In this document: positions 1-14,570 of the stretch, piece after piece
How the letters are laid out: each line of letters opens with the position of its first letter
Position numbering within the stretch: position 1 is the first letter of the stretch
Origin: Psoroptes ovis
Lineage: Eukaryota; Arthropoda; Arachnida; Sarcoptiformes; Psoroptidae
Length of the DNA stretch: 64,000 nucleotides
Assembly: GCA_002943765.1 (NCBI GenBank)
Contig: PQWQ01000009.1
Span: 1,550,001 to 1,614,000 of the forward strand
Direction: 5' to 3'
The notes under the pieces: generated by a model
Databases searched by the model: none
What the model saw: only the letters and a program-made list of their open reading frames with translations
Told to the model about the DNA's origin: nothing
Position numbers and translations under genes: made by a program

Positions 1-1776
1 TTGCGATATATAAGTTGACATTTGTAAAAAAAAAATATATGAATATTCATGTTTTTATATATAAATAATTATTATTATAGAAAATAAATTTCCGAGTTGT
101 AATTTTTGATTTTACTTGTAGAGGCAAATGCTTTATTTTAATAACTTGCTGAATATAGGGTGATTAATTTCCTTTGAAAAATTCATTTATTGAATCCCTG
201 ATTGATTAAGATAATACGGTCATGATAATAATAATAATAATGAATAATCATTTCGTTGTATAAAATTATAAAATATAATTTAGGCCAAATATTTCGTAAA
301 TTTCATCGTTTATTTTTATGTAAATAAATGTATAAAAATAATCTGGGGTGTTTTATATTAATGATAATAAAATATAAAATAATAATTCTCGATGATTACT
401 ATAAAGCTCAAAAAATTCGTGAGAATTTTATTTAGATTTTTACAGAATTTCAATATTTCGATACATCGGAATGTTTGATCAATATAAAAACGATCATTAA
501 TCGTTGCTTGATTTTCATTTTCCAATATGATTCTGGTAATATTTGGATCATTTTCAACGTTTATTTATTCATTTTAAAATTCCGTAAAAAAATGGATTTT
601 AATTTTTTGAATTTTATTTCTTTTGAATTAAAAATTGGCGGTATTTAAAATGTAAATATTTAAAATCACGCATATTTTTTACAATTCAAAATAGTGATAT
701 ATATGAATTTTTTTTTTTGCCAACACACAAAACACATGTATACAATTTAAAATTTTTAAAAATAAAATATAAATAAATGATAGAAAAATTATATACAATG
801 AAATTTTAATCTGATTTTTCGCAATGAAAACATTTATATTATTATTTTTCAACGTTTTTTTTTTTATTATTTTGCATTTGGCATCTTTTATTTATTTATT
901 TTTGTTTTTATTTATTTATTTTTACATTTAAAAAAGCATAAACAAATATATATTTTACTCGCATCCGTTGTTTATGAATGAATCGTTGAGCACATGCATG
1001 CACATTCACTAAACAACAACAACACCTGGCAATAGCAATACACTACTGGGTAGAAGCATAGCTTAATGTTGCTATGTTGTGTGCCTTCACTGAAAATCAC
1101 ATTTTTTTCAAGGCACCTTTTTCAAATTTTCAGGAGGTAAAAAAAATACCAAAACGACAGATGTTTTCAATAATTTAAAATTTTTAAGGACAAAAATGTG
1201 TCATTTTTTTGGGTAAAAAATAAAATTTGACTTCTGGTTAGGCCCAAAAAAAATTTAAAGCGCGATTCTCAAAAATTTTTAAGGGCTAAAATTGGGAATT
1301 TAACTTCATTTAACCCGTTGATTAACATAAATTTTTTCAATAAAATAAACGAAAAAAACTTACCTAAAATTGGTTAAATTTTGTTGATGAATAAGGCTGA
1401 AAATGTTGTCGTTGAAGATGTTCACATATTTTTTCGGTTGAATCACAGTTGTTATTTGGCAGTTGTATTCACTTGTTTTCCGTGGATTAAATCCAAGATT
1501 TCAAAGAGTTTGGAATTTTGGCTGCTGCACAAAGAAAAATTAGCAAAAAATACATGCGAATCGTTCAATGGTCAGCGATGGAATGTTCAAACAAATTTGT
1601 GTTTTCGATTATGGAATCATTTTAAAAGACGACGAAGAAAATGAAAATCTTTGGAAAAAACTATGAAATATTCTCACCACCATAACACATATGAAATGTT
1701 TGTCGAATTTATTCATTTATTTGTATTCGTCATCATCATTTGAGAACATAATATGATTGAATATATACCATAGATT

Positions 1777-1822
1777 CACACACACACACACAGACACATG
1801 TTACACACACACACACACACAT
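1777..1822. repeat. (CA)n microsatellite
   Basis: Two runs of CA dinucleotides separated by a short interruption (gacacatgtta). Typical arthropod microsatellite with no coding context. Confidence 0.9.
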
Positions 1823-3309
1823 GAAACTTTGGTCTTCAGACCGAAAAGTGCGTGGTAAAATTTTTGAACAATTGTCGATGTGATTTTCATTTCACTCGAA
1901 GACTTTTGTGAAGAGAATGAATGAATGCTCTTGGGTATATTTGATGATGATCATAAATATACTGCGTGTGAATAATGATAATTCCATATGAACAAATAAT
2001 TATTATTACCAATCAAAATATGAGACAAGCAACAGGTGAGAGTTTTGGCTTTTTGTTTCATTTTCATTATCAATTGGTTAAGCAAGTATATACTTTGATA
2101 ATGGGAAAATATTTACACATCATTCATTTATTTATTTATTTATTCATTTGCCAGTATCAATTTCACATAAACTTTGGCCATTTTTGTTCGTAAATCATCG
2201 TCGACATTGAACATTGAACAAGTCATGATTCATAATTGTAAATGAATCATCTTGGAAAAATTCAAGGGTAGACGACAGTCTCGAATACGTGTTGAGACAT
2301 GTCGATGAGAATTTCTCAAAGAATTTTCACCAAGGAAAATTCTTTGATTTTAAGACGAAAGTGTTGAAAAAAATTCTCAAAGGCTTTCACCTTGATCATC
2401 ATGCACAAGTGAAATTAACACTTTTCATTGATGAAAATTTTCACTGATTTATTCAACGAAAATTTCAAAGTATTCCCAAAGTTTTATTAGGTCAAATCTC
2501 ATTGCAAAATCTAATTTGAAATGACAATTTGTATTAATTACTTTTCATTTTGTTAATTAAAAATTTTTACATAAACAATTTTCAAATTAATTTTATCTTA
2601 AAATAATCAAATCACTGCATGGATATTCATTTGAAAATTAAATGATTTTACACTGAAATCGATCAATCAATCAATAAATCAATGATAATATCTTTACATA
2701 TGCAATAAGCAAATATTCAAAAATTAAATGTTTGACCGATTTTCATGATTTTTGCACAAAAAAATTAATTTGTCTAAATCTTCGACTTGTATTCGGATAA
2801 ATAATTCAAAAATACTTGGAAATAATTAAAAATTTGCATCTGCAAAAATCATTATGAACAAAACCCGTTAAGCTAAGATGCCATGGAAATAATTTTAAGG
2901 AACAATTTGAGTATTTACAAAGCATCTTCTTCGTTGGGTGGTCGTATGTCATTTTCAAGAAAATTGACAAAAATCATTCTCCACTTTACAAAAATACAAT
3001 CATAGACACAATGACCACCAGTCAACGGTCCCGTGGGAGAAATTTTTCTCCACATTCATTGATTGTCATTATTATCATCATCATTACACAGGTAGCATCT
3101 TTTTTTTTTTTTTTTGTTGTTGGTTGGGCAGAAGAAATGAATTTTTGTGAAGAAAACGATTATTTTTATCATTAATTCAGCATCTTGAACTTTTTTTTTG
3201 CAGAAAAATCATGAACAGAAATTCACTCAAAAGTGCTCAATGATGTCCGGCAAAAAAAAATGCTACGACATGTTAAAACGCCGATCATTTTCAGAACACA
3301 ATGATAAAC

Positions 3310-3372
3310 ATGACGTACTACTACGTCATTATGTAATTCAACATGGATCAAAATAAAAACGTATTAATACGT
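3310..3372. promoter_or_regulatory. Cluster of CRE-like (TGACGTA) palindromes
   Basis: An inverted repeat ATGACGTA-CTAC-TACGTCAT lies at 3310-3329, and a perfect 14-bp palindrome acgtattaatacgt lies at 3359-3372. Three further bases give an additional TACGTCA-like half-site. TGACGT is the core bound by CREB/ATF-type bZIP factors, which is known for animals in general. That these copies are bound is inference. The cluster lies about 1 kb upstream of the small membrane-protein gene. Confidence 0.35.
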
Positions 3373-4380
3373 CAATGCCGAGTTTTTATAATGATACTTT
3401 CAAAGCAACAAGTGGCATGTTATACTTGATGTTATACTCAAAAAGATATTGAAAAGCGTAAAAAAATATAAATGATTCATTTTTGTATAAAATATATTTT
3501 TCATTCCTCATTCAATGCATATTAAAATTGATTCAGAAATTTTCAATTTCAATTGATTATAAATCGATTTGTATTTGAAAATTTAAAAATATTTCATAAT
3601 TGAATTTCAATATTTTCATTATTTGGCCACAAAAAAAACAATTGAACAGTGATTGAATTTCAAAAATTCAATTCCTTACATACGCGAAATGACCACAAAT
3701 AATATGGTCATTACATTCAATTTACGATGATAATAATAATAACAACAATAAGTCTGACAGTTGGGGGGCAGTTATTTGAATATTCATCATCATCATCATA
3801 TATGCACAACGAAAATCGTAATTGTCATTGTAACTACATTGTTGCATTGCATCCTGTTTTAAGCATCATTTTATTTTCAAAAAAAAAAAAATATTGTATT
3901 ATTGTATATAATGACAGATTGCTACTGTCAAAAAAAACAATGTCCAGCAAAGTAATAATAATGTTGATGATGAGATGGACAAGTAAAGGAGGTAAACATG
4001 AATATTTTCCCATCATTGATGATGGTGGAAAATAAAATACATCTTTATATTTTTCAAGTGACATTTGTGATTTAATAACGAATGATGAATAATAATAAAG
4101 TTTATTGCCATCTAAGACATTTATTGAATCGTTTGTCCATCTTTAATATTTTCTTAAATGTTAGCAGTACTCATGCGAACAAGTTTTCAAATTGCCAAGA
4201 CCAATCATTGAAATTTTAAATTCAAAATCGAATAAATGAATCGAATTGTATAATTCGATCAAATTGATTGATTGGTCAAAGCGATTTGAATTTAAATAAT
4301 TTAAATGAAATTTAGGAAAAAGTATTGAAAATTTCAATTATTTCGGTTGTTTTTGTTATTTTTTAAGTTTGAATGAAATA

Positions 4381-4896
4381 ATGAAACGTTTTTTCTTTGG
4401 TTTCGAATGTCGAAAATGGACAATTATCATATTGTGTAGTGTAATATTGGCAATGAATCTCGTACAATTCGTAATAATTTTAACGAAATTAGAACAATAT
4501 CTCGAAACGCTTAAACAAAAACAAAATATTTCCAAATATCAAGCACTGTTCATGTTGATATTATTTGAAATATTAAGCATTTTAATGGTATTAATTGGGC
4601 TATTGGGAGCTATCAAAGAAAATTTTTGCCTATCAATCACATTTGCATTACTATATTTGTTTACATTATTAAAATCATTCATAAATGTTTATAATCATCG
4701 AGAAAGATTTGTTTCATTCATAATCATTTTGATTATTGTTATTGTACAGATTTTATTCGCCATTGATTTATATCGTAATATGAATCGATCAAAAGATACA
4801 TCAACATCATCAGCTGCTGCAGCTCCAGCACCAGCAAATAAATCTAATAAAACTAAAAATGATGAAACTTCAACCAATGCAACGACAAATGTTTGA
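4381..4896 (+). CDS. Small four-helix membrane protein, function unknown
   Basis: Single-exon frame of 171 residues. I place the start at the ATG at 4381. The frame is open back to a stop at 4306, but no earlier ATG lies in it. Counting from that ATG there are four hydrophobic segments, at about residues 13-34, 54-79, 83-105 and 110-131. They are joined by short charged loops (LEQYLETLKQKQ, KEN, NHRER). A hydrophilic C-terminal tail follows, rich in Ser, Thr, Ala, Pro and Asn. The topology resembles tetraspanin- or MARVEL-like four-helix proteins. However, the large Cys-rich loop of tetraspanins is absent, so I do not assign a family. An out-of-frame two-codon ORF (ATGAAATAA) overlaps the start codon. 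Thirty bases before it, ttttttaag could be an intron end, so an upstream 5' UTR exon is possible. An AATAAA follows the stop by 15 bases. Confidence 0.65.
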   Translation: MKRFFFGFECRKWTIIILCSVILAMNLVQFVIILTKLEQYLETLKQKQNISKYQALFMLILFEILSILMVLIGLLGAIKENFCLSITFALLYLFTLLKSFINVYNHRERFVSFIIILIIVIVQILFAIDLYRNMNRSKDTSTSSAAAAPAPANKSNKTKNDETSTNATTNV

Positions 4897-4910
4897 ACAA
4901 TTTACGATGA

Positions 4911-4916
4911 AATAAA
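4911..4916 (+). terminator. Poly(A) signal AATAAA of the four-helix gene
   Basis: A perfect AATAAA hexamer lies 15 nt after the TGA stop at 4894-4896, giving a very short predicted 3' UTR. A second A-rich run follows near 4940. The assignment rests on position and motif only. Confidence 0.5.
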
Positions 4917-6529
4917 TATGATTTCTTATGTGAATTTAAAATAAAAAAATTTGAACAAAAATCAATCAAAAATGATCAAAAAATTTTTCAATTATATTCA
5001 ACGTGAAAATTAATTCAAATCAATGAAATATTTACGCTTCATATTCACAAATTCAAGCGAAATTTCAAATTTCATTGATACCACAACCATTGCTATGCAA
5101 AATTAATGATTTTTTCTCATTGATTTTCTCTCGAAGAAAATAAATAAATTAACACAACCAGCAAAAACAACCCGTAAAAACAACCGATGAATTTATCGAT
5201 ATTTTTCAATCAATTTTCAATTATTTTTTTACATTAAAATCTCAAATTCAATTGAATTGAATTCAATTGAATTCAATGTGTATTCATAATTGAAAATTAC
5301 TAAATTCAAGTTGCAATTTACTACTGCTGCTGATGATGTTCATTCATTCATTTATCACAAACAGGTAAAATTTATTTGGAAAAATGTCTGCCCATAGAAA
5401 TGAATTGAATTGAATTATCACATTTTACTACATTTTTTGACGCATGCGAATTGATCGTGGGATTTTTTTTTTGAATATTTTTTTCTTCAAAAACAAAATG
5501 TAATTATTTTTGATTTAATGAATGAATAAATGGAAATAGAAAGACTTATGCAGGGATGGGTAATCAACAACAACAACAACAACAATTATCATTATCATCA
5601 TCATTGTATGTCCAGTGACATCATCAAAATCAAGAAACAAATTTGATGAATTTGATCAGAGCAAAGGACAAAGGTCAACAAACAAAAATTAGTTGTTTTG
5701 TGTATTGTTTGGCAAATGACAGACTAAACTGTTAAATACTTTTAATTCTACGCATCAAAATTTGATGGAAATAAATAAATACAAGTTTTCAAGTTTGAAA
5801 TGTCAAAATGAATTTTCGATAAAACTGATAATCGATTGATTTCGATTTAGATTTATCTAATTTAATCACTTGTCCAGTGCATTGATTAATTCATTTGTAC
5901 ATTCAAATTTAATCAATTCAAATCATTTCAATTAATCAATGACAAATTCATTGAACATTGTATAGATGAATAGATTGAATGAATCTTGAAAAAAATAATG
6001 AACAAACAAGACAGATATGCCTGCATTTAGGGTGAGAAACACACACAAAATGAATGACCGTAAATATATCGATATTGGCAAGATATTTCAAAAATCGTGG
6101 TAAAGTGATTGAACATGATCATCATTATCATTATCATCATAAGGTATGACTCAATCAATTTAAAATTGAAAATGGATTTAAAAAATAAATGAACTTTGAT
6201 AAGTAAATGTATACTTTTTTTGGAAAGAAAATGTAAATAATGATAACATCTTCGAATAATAAGAAAACATGTTAAGATTATTTTGATTTAATTCAACAAC
6301 AAAACAATCGTTGTTTGAATGTCACTTGTTATGCTGTATTTATGTTCAAATAATCATGTGATTGCGTGTGGGAGTTGCAAAAACGAAATCGTTTTCACCT
6401 GGCTATCTACTAAAATGTGGACACATTTGATGATAATGATAATTTTAAAAAAATGAACAATTTTCACATGTGAAACGACATTATTCGATAAAAATAAAAA
6501 CAAAATAATAAAATGATATAAAAATCATT

Positions 6530-6560
6530 CGAATCAAAGGTTCGACAGACCTTTGATTCG
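6530..6560. repeat. 12-bp perfect inverted repeat
   Basis: Arms cgaatcaaaggt (6530-6541) and acctttgattcg (6549-6560) are exact reverse complements around a 7-base loop. There is no flanking TA or similarity to the transposon family, and no gene nearby. Confidence 0.6.
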
Positions 6561-7183
6561 TTTCGAACGAGTTTCAAATTCAATTCAACGATCTTTTTTA
6601 TAACAGTCAATAATCACCAATCACCAAAATTCGCAATCAATTTGATTAAGCAATTGATTAGCGAATCAGGCGGATTATTAGCAAGTATTTTTATGCTTAT
6701 TAAATTCACAAATGAGATGATAATGATAATCATGATCATCATCGTTATCATTATCTACTTTCTTCGAGAAAAAATGATGACCAAGAATTTCTTTGAGAAG
6801 AAGAAATGTACCGATCATGTGAACCAAAAAAAATAAAAAGAGAAAATAAATGAAATTAGTGATGCGCAGCACGTTTGGGAACGTCATCGAATAGCCATTC
6901 ACACACACACACACACTGAAACAAACACAAAGATATTTTCCATGTACCTAAAATCAAATATATAAACGTAATTGATACCATGTATATTTGTTAATATTCA
7001 TTCAAAAATAACCAAAGAAAAACATTGTAAGAAACTAACAAGCATTGGTAGCATCATCATCATCTTTGAAGCAACAGGTGACGGTATTACATCAAAAACA
7101 GCCATTGACAACATTTTAAAACCATCTTAAACCATTTGTACAGAAAAATCAAATTAAATTGATTTTCATTTTGATTTGTACCG

Positions 7184-7207
7184 CACACACACACACACAC
7201 ACACACA
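7184..7207. repeat. (CA)n microsatellite
   Basis: Twelve uninterrupted CA units in intergenic DNA. Confidence 0.9.
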
Positions 7208-9015
7208 TATTCCAGGGGTAAAACACTATCATCTCATAATCATCTGATTATCATCATCATCATCACCAATGATATTTTTATTTCTCATGATTTTGGTCAT
7301 AGGTTGGTTGAATGGTTCAACCAGAGAGTTAAAGCAGCCAAATGAAAAATGATGACTGACTAACAAGATTGAAACATTTGTCATTTTGTTTTTTTTTTTT
7401 TTTTTTTTGGAGTAGAATTCAAATGTAGTAAAAGAAAACTGTCATCATTCAATTTGTATTTGAACGAATTGAATTTTTAAATTTTCGAATATTTTATCAT
7501 TCATTATCTTAAGCATTTTGTTTCGCTCTGACCAATCAATGGTGTTTAACTGATAATTTCGGTTGATTTGAGGCAAATGGCAATTAGTATGACAGCGAGA
7601 CAGACATAAGTACAAATGCTGTGATCTAAGAAAAAAATCATCCTCATCATCAATCCAATACCAAATGGCCTACAGCAAACTTCAAACAAATCTTATGTGG
7701 TGGTCTTGCCATTGACGCCATTCGATATTCATTCACTTGTCATTTGATTATCCAAAGAGCATCGAAGAAATTTTTCTTCATTTTTTTTACTTCAAATTAA
7801 CACTACTGAATAATGAAGCAAATGATAAAATACACATAGATAAATGATCATAGCCAAATTGATTATGTAATAATGATCATCAAAAACAAGAAGAAATGTT
7901 CATCATTGGATAGAAATAAATTTGTATCGAATTGAAAATTGGGCATCAAAAATAATCCAAAGATGATCAAAGATTGAAAAAAAAAATCAATAAAGATAGT
8001 GTTAAGACTATAGTTTTTTTTGTAAATAGTTTTATATGTTTGATTATGTTTAGTTCTGGTAATTATTATTTGAAATAATTATCTTTGACGATGTAACAAT
8101 CATGTTTAGCGATTATTACCAACATCAATTTGATAAGCTTTTTTTTATAACAATAATAATGATAAATAAAACATCAAACAGGTTCAAAGGTCAACATCAT
8201 CATCATCAACTATTAGTGGTTTATTATCATCATTCATTATTATTATTGTTTATTGTTTTATTTTATTCAATTTCAAACCAAAACGATGTTTTTCGGAATC
8301 TTTTGTGAATATATATTCCTTGTTAAAATAATAATAATTATAATTATAAATATAATTATCGAAACAAATTGATTGAAAATCTATCGATCGATCGATCGGT
8401 TCGGATCGATTCGATTCAGATTGATTCGATTTGAATGATTATTTATAATCGATATTTAATATGATGGGATTATAAGTAATAATAAGAAATAAAAAAAAAA
8501 CAATGGAATCTCATCAAATAAAAAAGCGAAAAAAAAATCCGACACAATTAAGATGGTCGATTAAGACTTTGAAATAAATTTCAATTATTATTAATCAAGA
8601 TTTAACAGTAGAAATATTTGAGAAATGTTTTTGTTTATCGTACCATTTTGGTCATCATTATCATCAATCGATGTATGATGATGATGATGATATATCGTCA
8701 ACCAAGAGTGATGTGTTTATTTCGCACAGATTGTAGCGTGTCTAGACGTATAGACTATACGCGCATTTGTTTATCAAAGAGATTGATTCTTGATCAAAAC
8801 AAATCATTTTGTAAATCAAAATATTTTTTTGGGATAAGAAATTATCATCAAAAACATTAACCAATAATTATTTTCGATGAGAATCGATTTCTCTAATTTA
8901 ATCTCTTCGATGATTCGATTGTTTTTTTTGTATCGAAAAAAAAACAAATCAAACAAATCATAGCTTTTTAGCACTGGAAATCAATGAAATCGATGAAGAT
9001 TTAGCCAAATATTTA

Positions 9016-9090
9016 TGTTGTCCGATAAGTTCTTGTCGATTTTCTCATTGTTCCTCAGAATATAATCGGCAAAAACTTTTCGGACAACCT
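9016..9090. mobile_element. Palindromic mariner-type MITE, copy 1
   Basis: A 75-bp element, flanked by TA at 9014-9015 and 9091-9092. Its ends are tgttgtccgataagttcttg and, inverted, caaaaacttttcggacaacc. The two arms pair over roughly 28 bases around a short AT-rich centre. It has no coding capacity. TA flanks and short terminal inverted repeats are the hallmark of Tc1/mariner-derived MITEs. Confidence 0.85.
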
Positions 9091-12000
9091 TATATTTGGT
9101 TTTTTTCGTAGCGAGTCAGTAGCTTTGAAAAAAAATCACGAAATATCATCATTCAAGAGATGCTAAGGCTTATTTATTGTTTATTTTCTTGGTTGAATAT
9201 CATCATTAAAAACTACTTGTTCAAATAAATACTTTAATTATTGGAAAAAAAATTCAATCAAATTTTCTAATTGTAAATCATCTTTTTGATTGATTTGTTG
9301 AAAATATATTTTCCTCAATCGGATTCAATGTTTGTGAATGTATTCGATTACATTCGATTCGATTTTAAAGGAATAATTAATGATCAAAATGATTAGATTT
9401 GTCATTGTCTTAGTGGAATGACAGATGATATTTAAAAATTATCGGAATGAATGAATGAATGAATGATTCAATGAATAAATGAAATTATTATTCAAAAAAA
9501 AAAAAAAAAAAAAGGAATCAAACGAGTAAAAGAGATCAAACGAAACCGAATACATAGTAGTAAATGTCATTATCAAATGACATTAAAAAACTAAAACAAT
9601 ATTGATATTGAATATGAGAAAATCTGTGAGAATTTTTGAATTAAACAATTGTAAAAAATTCATTCAAAATATTTTTATCAATTCTTCTCAATATTCTGAA
9701 GATCAATTGACAATTTTGATCAAAGAAATAATAAAAACACAGAGAGAGAGGTTCAGAGGTCAAATTCGTTGGTTTAATTTGATTTTTTTTTCTTATGAAT
9801 TGAATTTCATCAATGTTTACTCGTTCATTTTTTTTTTCAATACTCTTCTTCTTCGGCCCGATACGAATGATTGCGTGCCGACATCAAATTCAAAATTCAA
9901 TTGAATTTCAATGGAAAAAGTCAAAGAAATCGGAATCGATCGTCTTTTTTTTTCGATTCATTCAATTACAATTATTATTTGGCGGTAAATAGATAGATAG
10001 ATAGATCGATATCTACCTGTGTGGCATTCAATACACATAAACACATAATATGTAAAAACATGTAATAATAACAACAATAATCAATGACAATTGTATTGCA
10101 ATTCAATGAATAATAATAATGATATTTTAGAGTTTTCTGTGAACCTTTTTTTTTTTTGAATAAATTTAATAATATATTTGCTATATGATAGGCTTCGAAA
10201 GATATTTGAAAGATAATCTTTAATCAGATATCATCATCATTTTTGCGCGAAAACAATTTAAAATTTAAATTTGATTATATAAAACGATATATGATTTCGA
10301 TTGTGTAATCGAACAGGGAAAAAGCAAATACAATGAAAACATTCAAACTTCAAATTTGAATGGATTCATTCATTCATTCAAAGCTAATTTCTTGGGATTT
10401 TCTTGGGAAGAAAAAATACCTGGAAATCTCTCAGAAAAATATTAATCGAAAATATGAAATTGATTGAAAATACATTGATTAAATTGTACATAGATTGAAT
10501 GAATTGAATTCATACAATATTTCATAGATATTTTTCAATTATTTATGAATTTTTTGATTACGAAAAATGAAAATTCTCATGAATTATTATTCGTATTTGT
10601 ACATGGAAAAAAGATGAAACATGGAATGATAAATTTATGAATTTCCTCAAAAAAAAATGATTCCGATGTCAAGGTTCATCATCATCATCATCGAATCAAT
10701 TGGAAATATGTTACCGAATTCGATAATTTATTTCCCTAATGCAGAAAAAAAAGGTGCGTCAAAATTCATTTTCCATTTTAAAAAAATTCAAAATCGAAAA
10801 CTACCGGCTTAGCTTTTTTTTTTAAGAGGTCAAGGTGTTTAATAGAGCTTTGTTGAACGCTACTAAACAAAACAAACTAAATGACCTTAGTTTTATTACA
10901 TTTGATTGGATGATTCATGTTCAATATTCATATGAAAAAAAGTGTCAATATTATTTCAGAGGTTCGTTAGATTCGCTTATCGTTGCTGCCGTAGAATCAA
11001 TTAATCAAAATCAGATGACTTTTGGCCTGTGTATTTAAATACATCAGTCATTATATATCCGATTATTTGAAGCTGCTGCTGATGATGATGATGACCATTT
11101 ATCATTCATTGATTTTCAATCGAAATCAAATGATGAAACATGGATGTTTTTGTCATTCACAGTGATAATCAAGGAATAAATGAATATAAATGAAGGAATA
11201 ATCAAGGAATTATTATTTCATTCACTGATGATGATGATGATGATGATACTGAAATCCCCATAATCATCAATTGATTATTATCAAATGATTACAAATCGTT
11301 TAATAATAATATGTTTTTGTTTTTTTTTTAGGAGAAATTGAAAAAATGAACAAATCAAAATTCAATTTAATTCGTATTTTCCTTGATATTCAGAGAATTT
11401 AATGACATTGATTATGATTAGCATAATCATTTTGGATCTTATATGGCCTATTGTTTCATCTGTAATTTGATTTGCATATCAGTAGCAAAAATAAAATGAA
11501 TAAATGCATTTCCCCTTGCTTGAAAAATATATGAATAATAAATTCATTATTTCAACATAAAATTTTCAGGGAGAAAAAAAACATTTAAATTCAATTTTTT
11601 GAAATTGAAATGCCTTTGTTTTTTTGCGCTTAGAAAACACGCGCGTGTAATCAGAACAATGTGTCAAATGCACCCGTTTTTTAAGTGATTCATTTCCGCA
11701 AGCCCCCACAAACACACACCTACTCTCTAGAACTAAATTGTTCAGAATAATAATCAGCGGATAGGTGATTAGGTGCTGCCTATTAGATAACATCTACGAG
11801 AAATGAAATAATAATCAATTTCAAAAATTCAGTGAAAATTGTTTGAAACAAAAGAAATCAAATACATTCATTCATGTTGAACAGATGTACAATTCAGTGA
11901 TCAGTGATCAGTGGGTGAGCCATTTTTGATTTGTGAAAAAAAAATTTCAATTAAAAATTTTTGCTGGGTCAAAAAATGATCAAAAATGGCCAAAAATATT

Positions 12001-14570
12001 AATTTTTGACCATTAATCTCAGATGATAATTGAAAGAATCAAAGTCTTCGATAAAAAAATAGATCGGAAAAATGAAATTTTCATTAATCACAATTTTGAT
12101 TTGAAAATTGACCACACACGCACTCACATAAATGTGATAAAATATCATCAGAAAAATCAGATTATCAAATCTTTTCATAAATCTCTAGTAATTAGTAAAT
12201 CTTTGATTCATTGGATTTGAGATCCAAGATTTCAGAGATCATGTAAGATTTATGAATTATTTGATTTTTCTCTGTGATTATCACTTAATTTTCAATGAAA
12301 AGATTTTAAATATTTTTTTGATTAATGAATCTTTAATTGTGTCGATATATTAAATACTTTTTGGACAATATTTCATGATGTTTTTGTTCATCTAAGACTC
12401 TAAGATTCTAAGACTTTAAGATTTTAAGTAAAATCATACATTTGAAAGTTTAAAATCTTGGAAAAAATCATTTCGAAAGAAATTCCTTAAGAAATCAAAA
12501 TTTTTTAAAAGAAAATCTCTGAAAATTAGACTGTTTTTACATTAAATCTTGTTAAGTAATAAATGTCAAAATCAGTTCAAAGTTAACTTTGAAAACTAAA
12601 AATTGACAAAATTTTTTTTTTTTAGAGTTGAGCTAAATTTTTCGAGCTGGGATGGGCTTGGATACTTTTCAGTTCAACATTTGATTCGCCTTTTTTTCAA
12701 AACTTTACCTTCTTCAAAAATAAAAATAATTTCGATTGATATTATACATCATTCATTCATTCATTCATTGATGAATAATAATGATGATGAGCATCATTTT
12801 CTCTTTTTTCAAAAATCTTGTTAGTCGAAATATATGTAGAACTAGACAAAATACTGAGAAAATCTTCAGAGCAGAGTTCATTCATGAAGTATTCGTATTT
12901 GAATGATTCGTAATTATCAAAGGTAATAATCATCATCATCATCCTTTCTGTTTTAGTTGCCGCCTTGTGCTCGAAAAATACTGAAAAAGATTTGTAGCCA
13001 TGTTTTTATCAATGGTTTTTTCGGGCCAAGATATTCAAGTAAATATACGAATATTTTACATTTCATTCATTCATTCATTCAAGCAGAAATTGATACACGA
13101 TTGGCGTAACCATTTTAAAAAATTTTGAATGCAAAAGAATAACTGCTTCAAGAATTGAGAGCATAGCAACCTGTTGACTCTATATTTACTGTATCTATTA
13201 GACTAAATTCTTCGGCAGAATTTTCGAAATTTTTCTGGGGACCTGAATTCAAAGAATTTGAAAGAATTTCGAGAATTAGGTCTCAGGAAAACCAAACAAA
13301 CGATTGGCATTGAATTTAGAGGAATAGTTTTCTACGAATGAAAATGAAAATATTTCATTATTCCATTCAAAATTCCTTTTGGGAAATTGAATTTATTTTC
13401 ATTTCATCAAATTTTCGTATAGGAAAATTTATGAAAATTTTCTCTTGACCATCATCATGATCATGATCATCTTTCACAACCGAAAAACAAAATATATATG
13501 ATTGGAAGGTAAATCATAGCGAAAAAAAAAAATTTCAAAGGTGACATGATGACATGATATCATATGAAATATACATTGTTATCATTCTTTTTTCAATTAA
13601 CAAATATCTTGAGTAAGAAATATATATGAAAATACATATCTCAAAACACATGTGTGAATTTCTCTTGTCAACACTTGTCTTGACATTTTTTTTGATTTCG
13701 ATAAGAAATACATTAATAAATCAATCTAATTTCACGTGTCAAATCATTTATCTGAGCGAATTACCCTGAAGGATTATTTGGGTATTCAAGTTTAAAAATA
13801 TGATTTTGCTTGTCAAATCGTTTTAAATTGGAATCATGAATCATGTTCAGAATTGGATCTCATTGAAATTTAATGCGTGCAGTAATCACGTGTTCCAGAG
13901 TGAATCGTGATCCAAAAGTATTCCATAATTTTTGATTGTATACGTTATTCACCACATATGAATATTTCATTCATGCATAAAAATTTTTTTTTGTGTTTGT
14001 ACAAAAATTTCTCATGATTTTTTTTTTGTTAGGGTTCTAGGGTTTTGATAATCAATGATCATACTATGGTTACGTGTTACTTGATGATATTTCAAAGTGC
14101 ACATCATAAACTGTTTAGAATTTAATCTGTTTGTACCGTTTGATTTGATTTCATAACCAAGGTATGGTCGCGCATCACTGGCCACCATACAAATGGGTTC
14201 CAGAAACCATGATTGCATGATGTGAAACTATTTACAAGGTTAAAACCTTTAAATTTGTTGTTGTCAGTTTGACATTTAGCGGGCTACGATGATAAATAGC
14301 TTGAAATTAACTGCAAAAAAAACTATTCATCTCTCTACTCTGCTGAATGGTTTGAATGATCGACACACAGTTCAAAAGATTATTTCAAATATCAAAATGA
14401 TGGAGAAGAAGGATCATCCACAATCATGATCATCGCAAATCATGAATTAAATCTACAACATTCAAACTGCATTTATTCAATCGAATAAATGATGTTATTC
14501 ATCATTCATCATCATCATCATAATGAAAGAAATGAACGGAATGATTGAAATATTTTATTATAATATAATA

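Larger units (their letters stand above)
1..4380. other. AT-rich stretch without a supported gene
   Basis: No open frame here has coding character. The longer ones either start at non-ATG codons or are low-complexity. It holds a (CA)n tract at 1777-1822, a poly-T run near 3100, and a small cluster of CRE-like palindromes at 3310-3372 that is listed separately. Some of it may be upstream regulatory DNA for the membrane-protein gene at 4381, but nothing in the sequence proves that. Confidence 0.6.

Noticed and set aside
1381..1644. 87-codon frame starting at 1381
   Set aside because: It has a non-ATG start (TTG), no domain, no splice context and no coding bias. It is likely chance.
9602..9904. 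100-codon frame
   Set aside because: The composition is that of the surrounding AT-rich DNA and I recognise no motif. There is no supporting start context or neighbour exon.
14012..14218. 68-codon minus-strand frame in a slightly GC-richer patch
   Set aside because: The peptide is less biased than most noise, but it has no domain and no upstream or downstream exon could be joined in phase.
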